Source: Terebella lapidaria (Eukaryota > Annelida > Polychaeta > Terebellida > Terebellidae). From it: DNA of 64,000 nucleotides. A model generated the notes under the pieces. That model searched no databases. It was not told the origin of the DNA and saw nothing but the letters and a program-made list of their open reading frames with translations. This document shows positions 36,887-49,814 of this stretch, in pieces. The first letter of the stretch is position 1; every line of letters begins with the position of its first letter. The DNA lies in assembly GCA_949152475.1 (NCBI GenBank), contig OX424555.1, forward strand, positions 96,567,515-96,631,514, in the 5' to 3' direction. Made by a program: the position numbers and the translations under genes.

Positions 36887-39800
36887 AGGTTTACCGGACC
36901 ATGGTCCGATAACCTATTGGCATGGCGTTGCGTCCGTCGTCCGTCGTCCGTCGTCGTCGTCCGTCGTCGTCGTCCGTCGTCGTCGTCGTCGTCCACATTT
37001 TTAGGTTACCGGATCTTTGGTCCGATAACCTATTGCCGTGGCGTTGCGTCTGTCGTCCGTCGTCCGGCGTCCGTCGTCCGTCGTCCGTTCACATTTTTAT
37101 CTTTAAAGTATATGATCAAATCTTTCTGAAATTTTGCACAAAAATACCTAAAAATATTTCAAGGAAAGGTTTTTTTTAGTTTTTCGATTTTCGCATTTTT
37201 TTCAAAATGGCGGCCGTTTTCGACGAAAAATGCCTGATTTTGGACTTTGGCGGCCATTTTCTCAAAAACTGTTCAATAACTTTTTTTCTTTTTGATACAC
37301 AACACTCCTCATATGTACTCCTGTGATGTGTATAAGTTTCGTTGCGCTTGAATCGCTCGAAGTGGGCCATTTTGGGCCAAACTTGGCCCAAATGGGACTT
37401 TCCCATGTTAAATTTTCCTATGCTTTATAATGGGACACATTATGCCTTATATCTCACTTAATATTGAGATTAGAGACTAGGAATCAGTTGTGGACATATA
37501 GAAAATGATATATGCTGAATATTCTCGGGACCTTGAATTTGACCTCTGACCTCAGTTTCAAGGTCAAAGAACAAAATGGCTAATATCTCGCTTATTATCG
37601 ACTTTACAGCTTAGAAATCAATTGTGGACATATAGGAAGTGATATATACCGAATATTTTGATGACCTTGAATTTGACCTTTGACCTCATTTTCAAGGTCA
37701 CAGGACAAAATGGCTAATATCTCACTTTTTATCGACTTCACAGCTTAGGAATCAATTATGACCATATAGGAAATGATATATGCAGATTATTGTCATGACC
37801 TTGAATTTGACCTTTGACCTCATTTTCAAGGTCACGGGACAAAATGGCTAATATCTCACTTATTATCGACTTTACAGCTTAGGAATCAATTGTGGACATG
37901 TAGGAAATGATATATGCTGAATATGCACGTGACCTTGAATTTGACCTTTGACCTCATTTTCAAGGTCACGGGACAAAATGGCTAATATCTCGCTTATTAT
38001 CGACTTTACAGCTTAGGAATCAAATGTGGACATATAGGAAAGGATATACACTGAATATTCTGATGACCTTAAATTTGACCTTTGACCTTGTTTTCAAGGT
38101 CATAGCACAAAATGGCTAATATCTCGCTATTATCGATTTTATAGCTTAGGACTCAATCGTGGACATATAGGAAATGATATATCCATAATATTTTTGTGAC
38201 TTTGAATTTGACTTTTGGCCTCATTTTCAAGTTTCTTTTTAATACAGAACACTCCTCATATGTACTACTGTGATGTGTATACGTTTCGTTGCGCTTGATT
38301 CGCTGGAAGTGGGCATTTTTGGCCCAAACTCGGCCCAAATGAGACTTTTCCATGTTAAACTCTCGTATGCTTTATAATGGGACACATTATGTCTAATATC
38401 TCACTCAATATTGAGATTAGACACTAGAAATCAATTGTGGACATATAGGAAATGATATATGCTGAATATTCTCGTGACCTTGAATTTGACCTCTGACCTC
38501 AGTTTCAAGGGTCAGACCACAAAATAGCTAATATCTCACTTATTATCGACTTTACAGATTAGAAATCAATTGTGGACATATAGGAAATAATATATGCCGA
38601 ATATTCTCATGACCTTGAATTTGACCTTTGACCTCATTTCCAAGGTCACAGGACAAAATTGCTAATATCTCGCTTATTATCAACTTTACAGCTTAGGAAT
38701 CAATTGTGAACATATAGGAAATGATATATGCTGAATATTCTCGTGACCTTGAATTTGACCTTTGACCTCATTTTCAATGTCACATGACAAAATGGCCAAT
38801 CTTGCTTATTAGCGACTTTACAGCTTAGGAATCAATTGTGAACATATAGGAAATGATATATGCTGAATATTCTAGTGACCTTGAAATTGACTTTTGACCT
38901 CATTTTCAAGCTCAACAGGACAAAATGGCCAATATCTTGCTTATTAGCGACTTTACAGCTTAGGAATCAATTGTGAACATATAGGAAATGATATATGCTG
39001 AATATTCTAGTGACCTTGAATTTGACTTTTGACCTCATTTTCAAGGTCAACAGGACAAAATGGCCAATATCTTGCTTATTAGCGACTTTACAGCTTAGGA
39101 ATCAATCAATTGTGAACATATAGGAAATGATATATGCTGAAAATTCTCATGACCTTGAATTTGACCTTTGACCTCATTTTCAAGGTCACATGTCAAAATG
39201 GCTAATATCTCGCTTATTATCGACTTTACAGCTTAGGAATCAATTGTGAACATATAGGAAATGATATATGCTGAATATTCTCATGACCTTGAATTTGACC
39301 TTTGACCTCATTTCCAAGGTCACAGGACAAAATTGCTAATATCTCGCTTATTATCGACTTTACAGCTTAGGAATCAATTGTGAACATATAGGAAATGATA
39401 TATGCTGAATATTCTCGTGACTTTGAATTTGACCTTTGACCTCATTTCCAAGGTCACAGGACAAAATTGCTAATATCTCGCTTATTATCAACTTTACAGC
39501 TTAGGAATCAATTGTGAACATATTGGGAATGATATATGCTGAATATTCTCGTGACTTTGAATTTGACCTTTGACCTCATTTCCAAGGTCACAGGACAAAA
39601 TTGCTAATATCTCGCTTATTATCGACTTTACAGCTTAGGAATCAATTGTGAACAATTAGGAAATGATATATGCTGAATATTCTCGTGACCTTGAATTTGA
39701 CCTTTGACCTCATTTTCAAGGTCACAGGACAAAATGGCCAATATCTTGCTTCTTAGCGACTTTACAGCTTAGGAATCAATTGTGAACATATAGGAAATGA

Positions 39801-42800
39801 TATATGCTGAATATTCTAGTGACCTTGAATTTGACTTTTGACCTCATTTTCAAGCTCAACAGGACAAAATGGCTAATATCTTGCTTATTATCGACTTTAC
39901 AGCTTAGGAATCAATTGTGAACATATAGGAAATAAGATATTCTGAATATTTTAATGATATTGAGTTTGACCTTTGACCTAAATTTCAAGGTCAGTCATTT
40001 TATTTTCAAAGTCAGATTACAAAATGGCTTATATCTCGCTTATTATCAAATTTACAGCTTAGGGGTCCATAGTGAACATATAGGAAATGATGTATGCTGA
40101 ATAGTTTGGTGATCTAGAATTTAACCTTTGATCCCATTTTCAAGGTTAGAGATATGGCGATTTCAGTGGTCACCTTGAATTTGTCCTTCAACTTTCTCGG
40201 CTTAACTCAGTATATTTCTCCGGTAACCTTTCTAGCCCATTGGGCTAATTTTTCTTATTGATGAAAAACACTCCTCATATGTACCCCTGTGACATGTATA
40301 AATTTCGTTGCCCTTGAATCGCTTGAAGTGGGCCATTTTGGGCCCAAACTCGGCTCAAATGTGACTTTCCCATGTTAAATTTTCCTATGCTTTATAATGG
40401 GACACATTAAGCCTAATATCTCACTTAATATTGAAATTAGAGACTAGGAATGAATTGTGGACATATAGGAAATGATATATGCTGAATATTCTCATGACCT
40501 TGAATTTGACCTTTGACCTCATTTCCAAGGTCACATGACAAAATGGCTAATATCTCGCTTATTATCAACTTTACAGCTTAGGAATCAATTGTGAGCAAAT
40601 AGGAAATGATATATGCTGAATATTCTCGTGACCTTGAATTTGACCTTTGACCTCATTTCCAAGGTCACAGGACAAAATTGCTAATATCTCGCTTATTATC
40701 GACTTTACAGCTTAGGAATCAATTGTGAAGATATAGGAAATGATATATGCTGAATATTCTCGTGACCTTGAATTTGACCTTTGACCTCATTTCCAAGGTC
40801 ACAGGACAAAATTGCTAATATCTCGCTTATTATCGACTTTACAGCTTAGAAATCAATTGTGAACATATAGGAAATGATATATGCTGAATATTCTCGTGAC
40901 CTTGAATTTGACCTTCGACCTCATTTTCAAGGTCACAGGACAAAATGGCCAATATCTTGCTTCTTAGCGACTTTACAGCTTAGGAATCAATTGTGAACAT
41001 ATAGGAAATGATATATGCTGAATATTCTAGTGACCTTGAATTTGACTTTTGACCTCATTTTCAAGCTCAACAGGACAAAATGGCTAATATCTTGGTTATT
41101 ATCGACTTTACAGCTTAGGAATCAATTGTGAACATATAGGAAATGAGATATTCTGAATATTTTAATGATATTGAGTTTGACCTTTGACCTAAATTTCAAG
41201 ATCAGTCATTTTATTTTCAAAGTCAGACTACAAAATGGCTTATATCTCGCTTATTATCAAATTTACAGCTTAGGGGTCCATAGTGAACATATAGGAAATG
41301 ATGTATGCTGAATAGTTTGGTGATCTAGAATTTAACCTTTGATCCCATTTTCAAGGTTAGAGATATGGCGATTTCAGTGGTCACCTTGAATTTGACCTTC
41401 AACTTTCTCGGCTTAACTCTGTATATTTCTCCGGTAACCTTTCTAGCCCATTGGGCTAATTTTTTCTTTTTGATACATAACACTCCTCATATGTACTCCT
41501 ATGATGTCTATAAATTTTTTTGTGCTTGAATCGCTCGGAGTGGGCCATTTTGGCCCAAACTCGGCCCAAATGGGGCTTTCCCATGTTAAATTCTCTTATG
41601 CTTTATAATGGGACACATTATGCCTAATATCTCACTTAATATTGAGATTAGAGATTAGGAATCAATTGTGGAGATATAGGAAATGATATATGCTGAATAT
41701 TCTCGTGACCTTGAATTTGACCTCTGACCGCAGTTTCAAGGTCAGAGCACAAAATGGCTTATATCTCGCTTATTATCCACTTTACAGCTTAGGAATCAAT
41801 TGTGGACATATAGGAAATGATATATGCTGAATATTCTGATGACCTTGAATTTGACTTTTGACCTCATTTTCAAGGTCAACAGGACAAAATGGCTAATATC
41901 TCGCTTGTTATCGACTTTACAGCTTAGCAATCAATTATGAACATATAGGAAATGATATATGCAGATTATTGTCATGACCTTGAATTTGACCTTTGACCTC
42001 ATTTTCACAGTCACAGGACAAAATGGCTAATATCTCACTTATTATCGATTTTACAGCCTAGGAATCAATTGTGGACATATAGGAAATGATATATGCTGAA
42101 TATTCTCGTGACCTTGAATTTGACCTATGACCTTATTTTCAAGGTCAAGAGTACAAAATGGCTAATATCTCGCTTATTATCGACTTTACAGCTTAGGAAT
42201 CAATTGTGAACAGATAGGAAATGTTATGTTATGAATATTAGCATGACCTTGAATTTGACCTTGGACCTAATTTTCAAGGTCACAGGGCAAAATGGCTAAC
42301 ATCTCGCTTCTAATCGACTTCACAGCTTAGGAATCAATTATGAACATAGAGAAAATTATATATACAGATTATTCTCATGACCTTCAATTTGACCTTTAAC
42401 CTAAATTTTAAGGGCACAGGACGAAATGACTACCGGTAATATCTATTATCGATTTTACAGCTTAGGAATCAATTGTGAACATATAGAAAATGCTTTACAC
42501 TGAATATCGCCATGACCTTGAATTCAACCTTTGACCTCATTTTCAAAGTTAAAGGACAAAATGGCTAATATCTCACTTATTGACTTCATAGTGTGGGAAT
42601 CAATGAAGGACATATAGGAAGTGTTATGCGCTAAATATTCTGATGACCTTGAGTTTGACCTTTGCCTTCATTTTCAAGGCCACAGCACAAAATTGCTAAT
42701 ATCTCTCTGATTATTGAATTCGCAGCTTAGCAATCAAAAATTGCTAATATCTCTGTGGACATCATATGATATATGCTTAATATTATATATGCTGAATATT

Positions 42801-42892
42801 CTCTTGACCTTGAATTTAACCAGTGACCTGGCTAACATCTAAAATATTAAACATATATTGTCCGGTAACCTATCTTTGGCCCTTGGCCTAAT
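36887..42892 (+). mobile_element. Nested cluster of family-1 HINE/Helentron-like elements
   Basis: Two 5' ends (36887 and 37003, the second inserted in the T run of the first, about 115 bp in) and three 3' ends (about 40248, 41460 and 42892, each with the GGTAACC plus stem-loop signature). After the first two 3' ends the sequence goes on directly with internal family-1 sequence at a T run (TCTTATTGATG..., TCTTTTTGATAC...). A third internal join is at about 38230. Dozens of 133-bp tandem units fill the space. This shows repeated insertion of family members into each other's T tracts, or recombination among their repeats. Confidence 0.75.
37450..42800. repeat. About 133-bp tandem units, nuclear-receptor-site rich
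   Basis: The unit reads roughly GACCTTGAATTTGACCTTTGACC..., then TTTTCAAGGTCACAGGAC..., AAAATGGCTAATATCTCGC..., ACAGCTTAGGAATCAATTGTG... Roughly forty copies lie here, and others at 600-2850, 10400-11900 and 13200-14100. TGACCTTTGACCT is a perfect DR1 and TCAAGGTCA a perfect SF-1/ERR extended half-site. Confidence 0.85.
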
Positions 42893-43565
42893 TTTTTTTT
42901 TGAGGGGAAAAAGTGACATGAAATTTTGTGGTTTTTTTTCTCAAAATAATTATTGTTTTCACCTGCCCACTGACCAAAAACAAAGAAAAAACAACAACAT
43001 GGCCTCATGTATTCTCGTTCAATTACTACCAGGAATAGCATCCCAGTTTATACATATATATTAATGGTGTTTTCACACAAAATACATTATTGATAAATAG
43101 AAAGATAGTATGAGGAACAATAATAGTTCTGAAATTTGCTGATTCTGGCTGCAGCAATTGTATGAGGTATCCTCTATTTTCAAAGCACAGCATGACCCAA
43201 TTCCTCAAACCTTTTCATCAACACAGGCATACATGTACTTTTGTGATTTGGCACTCTGGTCAGCATATTATTGTCAAAGGTATTCTTGAACCTCTATTCG
43301 TTTATTTCCCTTATGACTCTGTCCCTGTTTGACCAAAAAATCCTTTCTTGCGAAGGAAGACCCACACTAACCGCATGTCTGGAGTGGATCTCCAAAATGA
43401 CCTGGGATGACATGTATATTGTGTTGTCATGTACTTGGTGTCATCATAATGTCATAATCATCCAATAAACATTCATGTTACTGCAACACAATTAATTTTA
43501 TTCACATTCATGTATTTAGATCTACATATACCTATCACACAACATTATGGGGTGCACACTGACTA
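42893..43565. other. Intergenic sequence, nothing recognised
   Basis: Low-complexity start (T and A runs), no gene, no match to other parts of the window that I could see. Confidence 0.5.
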
Positions 43566-44430
43566 CTAACCTCCTTTTGGGCACCAGGCTGTATTGTGTA
43601 AGGTTGTCACTGGACAATGTCTTCTGTACACTCTACTGAGCTTGCGGCAGTGATTCTGATGTCTCAATTCTACAAACCTCCTTATGGGCACCAGACTGTA
43701 TTGTGTAAGGTTGTCACTGGACAATGTCTTCTGTACACTCTACTGAACTTGTGGCAGTGATTCTGATGTCTCAATTCTACAAACCTCCTTATGGGCACCA
43801 GACTGTATTGTGTAAGGTTGTCACTGGACAATGTCCTCTGTACACTTTACTGAGGTTGTGGCAGTGATTTCTGATGTCTCTATTCTACAAACCTCCTTTT
43901 GGGCACCAGGCTGTATTGTGTAAGGTTGTCACTGGACAATGTCCTCTGTACACTCCACTGAGCTTGTGACAGTGATTTCTGATGTCTCAATTCTACAAAC
44001 CTTCTTTTGGGCACCAGGCTGTATTTTGTAAGGTTGTCACTGGACAATGTCCTCTGTACACTCTACTTAGCTTGTGGCAGTGATTTCTGATGTCTCAATT
44101 CTACAAACCTCCTTTTGGGCACCAGGCCGTATTGTGTAAGGTTGTCACTGGACAATGTCCTCTGTACACTCTACTGAGCTTGTGGCAGTGATTTCTGATG
44201 TCTCAATTCTACAAACCTCCTTTTGGGCACCAGGCTGTATTGTGTAAGGTTGTCACTGGACAATGTCCTCTGTACACTCTACTGAGCTTGTGGCTGTGAT
44301 TTCTGATGTCTCAATTCTACAAACCTCCTTTTGGACACCAGGCTGTATTGTGTAAGGTTGTCACTGGACAATGTCCCTGTTCACTCTACTGAGCTTGTGA
44401 CAGTGATTTCTGATGTCTCTATTGTACATA
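43566..44430. repeat. 108-bp satellite array 2, about eight units
   Basis: Same unit and phase as arrays 1 and 3. It lies between gene 2 and block B copy 2, the equivalent place to array 1. Confidence 0.95.
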
Positions 44431-45645
44431 AGGTTCATGAAGTTCATAAGGTTTATTGGAACCTACATCAGTGCTTACATAAGAGGTACATGTAATAACT
44501 GTTTTTAAGTAGAGCCTAGAACAATGATTAGTCAGGATTGCTCTGAAAGGATTCATGACCCAGTTAACTTGTGGTGCTTGTTTTTCTGCATTCGGATAAG
44601 GTGCAAGACAAGTTAAATGGCCTGTTTTCAGTGGATGAGTAGTTACAGAGAAGCACAAGCTACATGAGGTCGAGTCACTCTCTGGAAACTTCAGTGAAAT
44701 TCAATTTCATAAGAAGTTGTTATCAAATAATAGATCAGTAACAATAGTTTATTGAATTTCAATGATGTTGGATGAAAATCAATCTCGGTATATATTAGGT
44801 TCACATCTGTTATGACATATCTGTAGATTTGTTGGACAGCACAATTTCTTGGAGAGTAAAAATTGGCTTGGTTCTTCTGAGCAAAGAAGAAACATGAGGC
44901 TGATCTTATCAATTGATGGGTTTCCTTTGGTTCACCACAGTAAAGATAATGTCGAATGTCCAAAATTGAAAAGGGAATAATGATATGAATTCAGCTTTCT
45001 GAAAGAATTAGGTACAACTTCTCCATTTCTATCTATCCCCTGAGGCTTGTCCCCTGCCCTGTGTAACACAACTCTCCCCATCAGTCCAGCAGTGAGTTAT
45101 TACAGACTCTGAAATCACGACCCGTCAAACTTGACGTCTGCCACAAAAGATAAAGTGCCCCCTGGTGAGGAGTCTAGACACCAGAGTGCGAGACGTGTGA
45201 CACTCTCCCATCTCACTGATCTCACTGATCTCATGACTCTCGCAGAAGTTCTCAGACAGAGTTTGTTCTCGAGGGACTTACTCTCAAAGCCCAGGTCAGA
45301 TATCACAGCGGTGATGATGTTCCTCGTCCAAGATACAACACTGTCTAACAAATGTGCTGAGATTGTTTTTCCCGCCTCACTAATTTTAGAGGCCTTGGGA
45401 CTCTCACTTGACTTTTCGGTGTTTTCGATGTTCTTTGTTTCCTTCTGAACTGTGACCAGGAAATCAGCAGGTCATCCGGAGTTTAATCAAGACGTGCCGA
45501 TTGGTCGTCTGCCTGTGACACCGGACAGTCAGCAGAGAATAATATGTGAATGATGAATATTTCAGGAAACACTAGTTTTATCTTTCACTATATGCCATGA
45601 TATTTATGTTCATTTTTAACATGTTTTCATGCAGAACTGTATCTA
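44431..45645. other. Block B, first part (copy 2), non-coding
   Basis: 44725-45640 matches copy 1 at 20390-20970 and 23990-24320, lacking the 3-kb middle. No gene recognised. Confidence 0.6.
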
Positions 45646-46305
45646 CCGTATTTATTCAGTTAGTTCGAACTCTCTAATAATTCGAACACCAAAAAGTATT
45701 CAAGATGATAATTTTTAAATTGACTCGATTAGTTCGAACAGGCAAATTTATCATCGAAATTTCGATTGAAACCACGAACAAAATCAACTTGTCAGCTGCC
45801 AAAACTTACAACTCACCAGGCGGCAGCATTAAGGAATGAATGATTAGTGATATCATTCGCCAGGTGGCAGTGTTTGCGATTATGTCAATTATGTGAACAA
45901 TAGTCAATGACGTCATGGGATTGTATAGAAGTAAAGCGCAGACTTCTAAGTGGCACGCGGCTCTGGTTTTCCGGCAAAAGTGACTCGAGTGTGCGTGTAA
46001 AATCACTGAAATCAAGTATCAATGTTAGGTTATAAATGACAATAAGCCGGCGATTTAGTATCCAATTATTCAAAGTCATTTCAAACATGGTAACCGTATG
46101 CGGTTAACCTATTAATCGTGCAGGGCCTTAGTTCAAACCATCATGGGTCATGGCGGCATCTGTCAACTTTCGTGTCTGCCCGTTCGCCGATTCTGGGTTA
46201 TTGGTTTTTTCTTTTTTTCAGGGGTGATTTTATTGTGAATCTAATAATTTGAACATTTCAAAATTTAATTATTTTTAGCTGTTCGAACCAATTGAATAAA
46301 TACGG
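45646..46305. mobile_element. TA-flanked MITE, 660 bp
   Basis: Left end CCGTATTTATTCAGTTAG and inverted right end CCGTATTTATTCAATTGG, then GTTCGAAC on both sides: a 25-bp terminal repeat with two mismatches, flanked by TA. Copy 1 has no insert at about 24330, which gives the empty site. The TA duplication fits Tc1/mariner/pogo derivatives. No transposase remains. Confidence 0.8.
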
Positions 46306-46912
46306 TACTCGAGTTTCTTCTACATATCATTGTGAAATCACTTGTTCTAAATTTGCAAATTTATAAGCATCTTCTCTTCTGTTTCAGGTATGTGGCTGAG
46401 GAGAATTCTGAGTGTTTAAGTTTGTCTGAGTCTGTGAGATGTTGACTACAGAGGTCACCAAGTGCAACACGAGTCTAAGGTATTGTCTTTTAAATGTTCA
46501 CTGGCATTTTCTTACTGTCACAAAAGGCAGAGACCTCACCATCTATCATTTCGAAAATACAATGATAGTTCTTAAGGTAAGGGAAGAAATTCCCTTGAGC
46601 TTCGCACTCATGACCTTGTGACACTGGGCACAAAGTAACAGAGTGTTCACAGCACCACAGTGAGATACAGGAAAGTGTGACTTATCAGAATTACACTGAG
46701 GAATTTCTAGGATAAGCTGATTGGTTTGTTCCCCCGAGGACCGGTCGAGTGATTAGTTGTCACCCGGTGCTGGAGATACTTCTGTGGAGCTGGTGTTTTA
46801 CTCCTGGATGAGAACATTAACACTTGACAGAAGTGCTCAAATTGGTGACTCTAGGCATTACTTATCCCACAATGTGACAATTCTTGTAAAATTTTCCCAA
46901 CATGTATGTAAT

Positions 46913-47017
46913 AGAGAAAGTATGAGTAACTGTCCATTTGTAGATCTGGAAGGCCGAGGCCCGAAGGGCCGAGGCTTTTCAGATCTACGAATGGACAGTT
47001 TACGAGTGCTTTCTCTG
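46913..47017. repeat. Long hairpin, copy 2
   Basis: Same stem as at 29811-29915; the inner loop differs by one base (CCCGAAGGG against CCCGGAGGG) while the stem is unchanged. Confidence 0.7.
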
Positions 47018-47204
47018 ACTTAAAATACACCACCCAGACTGTCCAATCTTAGACTCAATAAGAATGGACTACATTCTTTTATTTCTGTCCATTCCTGAAA
47101 AAGAATGGAGCGAACAAACAGTAGTGTGACGTCACAGGTGTATTTTAATGGCATAATTGCAGAGATATTCAGTGATGATTATGCCCAAAACTACAATCTA
47201 TGTA

Positions 47205-47783
47205 CCAGGGATCCCCGTATTTAAGCCCCTCCTTGGATAAGCCCATGGGCTAATACAATGGGAGTACTACTCTTGTATAAGCCCATGGGCTTATAAACGG
47301 AATAAAATTTTGTCTCGCATCAGGACTGGGCCTATATTTAGGGAAAACGTAGTTGACGTTTTGTTTTTCGTAGGAGACGTTGGTAAGTGTTGGTACCTAG
47401 AATAAGCTACTGAAATGAAATTGATAAAAGACGTAGGTATATGCCTTGCCTAGGGATACTATAGTATATACACGTGACCAGCTGGCATGCATATGTGTAC
47501 ATTTTTATTCGTCATGCGTACGTTTAATATGACAGTGAATATCTGCGATATTCTATCTATATTGAACTATAGAATAAAATGTTTGTAGAAATATAGTTAT
47601 TACGCATATAAGAAGTGCTTTCCTGTCTAATCCATTGTAAATTCAAGCATGCAAAAGAAAAATCTTGAAATAATCATTCCCCAAATATAAGCCCATGGGC
47701 CTATATATATGGAGTTAAATTTCATTTGACACAACCCCTTTTCCCCAATTATAAGCCCAGGGCTTAAATACGGGGATCCCCGG
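47205..47783. mobile_element. MITE with palindromic ends (copy 2)
   Basis: Counterpart of 30103-30672, TA-flanked. One base of the left palindrome is changed (CCAGGGATCC). Confidence 0.8.
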
Positions 47784-48111
47784 TAATAAAGCCAAGTTGT
47801 ATTATAAATTGGCAGTTAAAATACATTAACAGTTTTCGCATCACTTAGTAATTCTGCTTTATCAGTAATGAAAGAGACAGGGAACTAAACCCTTGAATCT
47901 GATTACCAGAACCATTTCATGTCTGCTATGCTTGTTCTCCTGAAAGCTGTAGATCCTTAGCCAAAGCTGGTGTACATTTTATCTTATGTGCCTTTTATAT
48001 ACATCTGACATGGTAAATGCAGATTTTTTCATGTGTGCTGTACAAACATGGTCCAGTCTTTTAGCAGACTTTATCCATAACAAGCCCAGATATTGCAGTG
48101 ACAGGAGACGG

Positions 48112-48560
48112 TTAAAGCTATAATCACTTTTAGAATTGACAAAATTTATTCATTTTGTGATAGCTTTATTTTGTCTATAGAATGAGAAATCGTACAGATT
48201 CGGGTCTGAAAATGTGTATTACGTGCCTAAATTGAGTTTCCAAATCAAGATTCAAATTCAGGTCAGTCGATCACGCATAATTTTTTCCCTCAAAGCGGCC
48301 CGCCTTGTGGGCAAGTTCTGTGCACAGTCTCATGACGTCATTGGTATTTGTCTAGATATCGTGGCAACCGGCAATGTAGGCAGGCCGATCATTCTCTATC
48401 CATTATTTTCATGCATGATTAACGGCCATTTTCTGAGTATCTGTTGTCGCACTGTGCATATTTCCTACATATTCCCGACTATCTCGAGATGTACTTTCAG
48501 GTTTGCGTGACAAACAAGAATGCTAAATTTGGCTGATTTTAAAATTGATTCCAACTTTAA
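48112..48560. mobile_element. Probable MITE, about 450 bp, only in copy 2
   Basis: Absent from copy 1 at about 31003. The ends are loosely inverted (TTAAAGCTATAATCACTTTT against TTAAAGTTGGAATCAATTTT when the right end is inverted). The exact boundaries and target duplication are uncertain because the flank is A/T-rich. Confidence 0.5.
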
Positions 48561-49814
48561 TAATAAATAAGCAGTTAGATTGAAATGTCAGAAGTATCGG
48601 GCTCAGATGTGATCTTCCGTTTAGCCTGTTATTTGTGTGTGGCAAGGATCGTGAGAGTCTCGTGATGTTTTGTCGCAGTAGTCTGCCACTAGGTGGCACT
48701 TGTTTGTGACATATAAAGCACGGTGTGTGTCACTGTCTGACAGAAACTGTGACAACATCAACCCTGGAGCCTCTGTGGATAATGTTTATACTCCATGTTA
48801 TGTATATTTCTTGTACATCAGCCTGTACATTTGCTTGGAGATTCACTCTCATATCATAAACAGAATAGTCTGTCATTAGCAGATCAGCCAATGACTGTCA
48901 CAGGACGTAAACGGTATTCATGCTATCTGCATTGCCTTCATTTTGATGAATGCAAATTAGCAGCCTTTGGTGTGCTCTATAAATTCCCAACTACATATTA
49001 AAACACACACTATCAATTAACAAATGGATATTGACGATAAAAACTCCACATGGAAAGTATTCGTTTCTCTTGTAGAAAAATCCATCCAGTTGACTAATTG
49101 GGTAAAATTCTGTGACAGTGTCTGATTCTGCGTGCTACAATCTTTCTGTCTTCAAACTGTCTATGGGGAAATCACAAAAGTCAGATCTTTGTCGGTCATG
49201 GAAATTGCTTGACAGGATCTCATGAATTTGTTATAAAAACTGATTTATTAGAGTAGAGTTGTGAGCTGAAAGAGACTTTTTGTTCCTCTGCCTCAGACAA
49301 CTGTTGTGGAGACATTGACAGAATCATCTCTGGGAGATATCTGTGGCTCTCATCCTTTTTGTTCAGTAATACTTCTTAACCAGACAGAACATTGTAACCA
49401 TGGGGATGTAAGGATGTTGTTCTTTTACATTAATGATTTTGTAAGTAAGTAACACTAAACTATTGGGCATTGCTTTAGCCATATACAAGGGACACTTAGT
49501 GCTGTAATATTTCAGTGACAGAATATAAGCTGATGTGTGCATAGATGGAGGGAGTTATTGGGGGTTGTCAGGCAATATTCCTAATAGTTCATTAGCATTG
49601 TAAGTTTTGTGAATGTTTTCTGTATGGAGGTCAAATTTACCATGTAACTAGACCATTTTGATTGTTCACTTACTAAAAAAAAGCTTGTTTTTTTCAAAGC
49701 TTCAAAGCTGTCTCTGTGCTTTGAACTGTTTCTTGGACCTGACAAAGCCAGGCAGTTCTTGGGGGCAACAGTTCTAATCTGTGACTAGCTTTCACAAACA
49801 ACTGTTTTAAAATA

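Larger units (their letters stand above)
46308..49814. other. Block B, second part (copy 2), non-coding
   Basis: Collinear with 24320-24657 and 29536-32209. It contains the second copies of the hairpin (46929-46999 core) and of the palindromic-end MITE. A 20-30-bp difference near 49410-49465 is specific to this copy. No gene recognised. Confidence 0.6.

Noticed and set aside
36872-37179. Arg/Ser/Val-rich frames across the GTCC/GTCG tract
   Set aside because: Produced by the microsatellite at HINE 5' ends, which gives long stop-free frames in several phases.
45131-45448. 105-codon frame (MTSATKDKVPPGEES...) with a shorter relative at 20798
   Set aside because: The copies diverge completely after about 55 codons at the indel boundary, and no family is recognised. 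Left out as unsupported.
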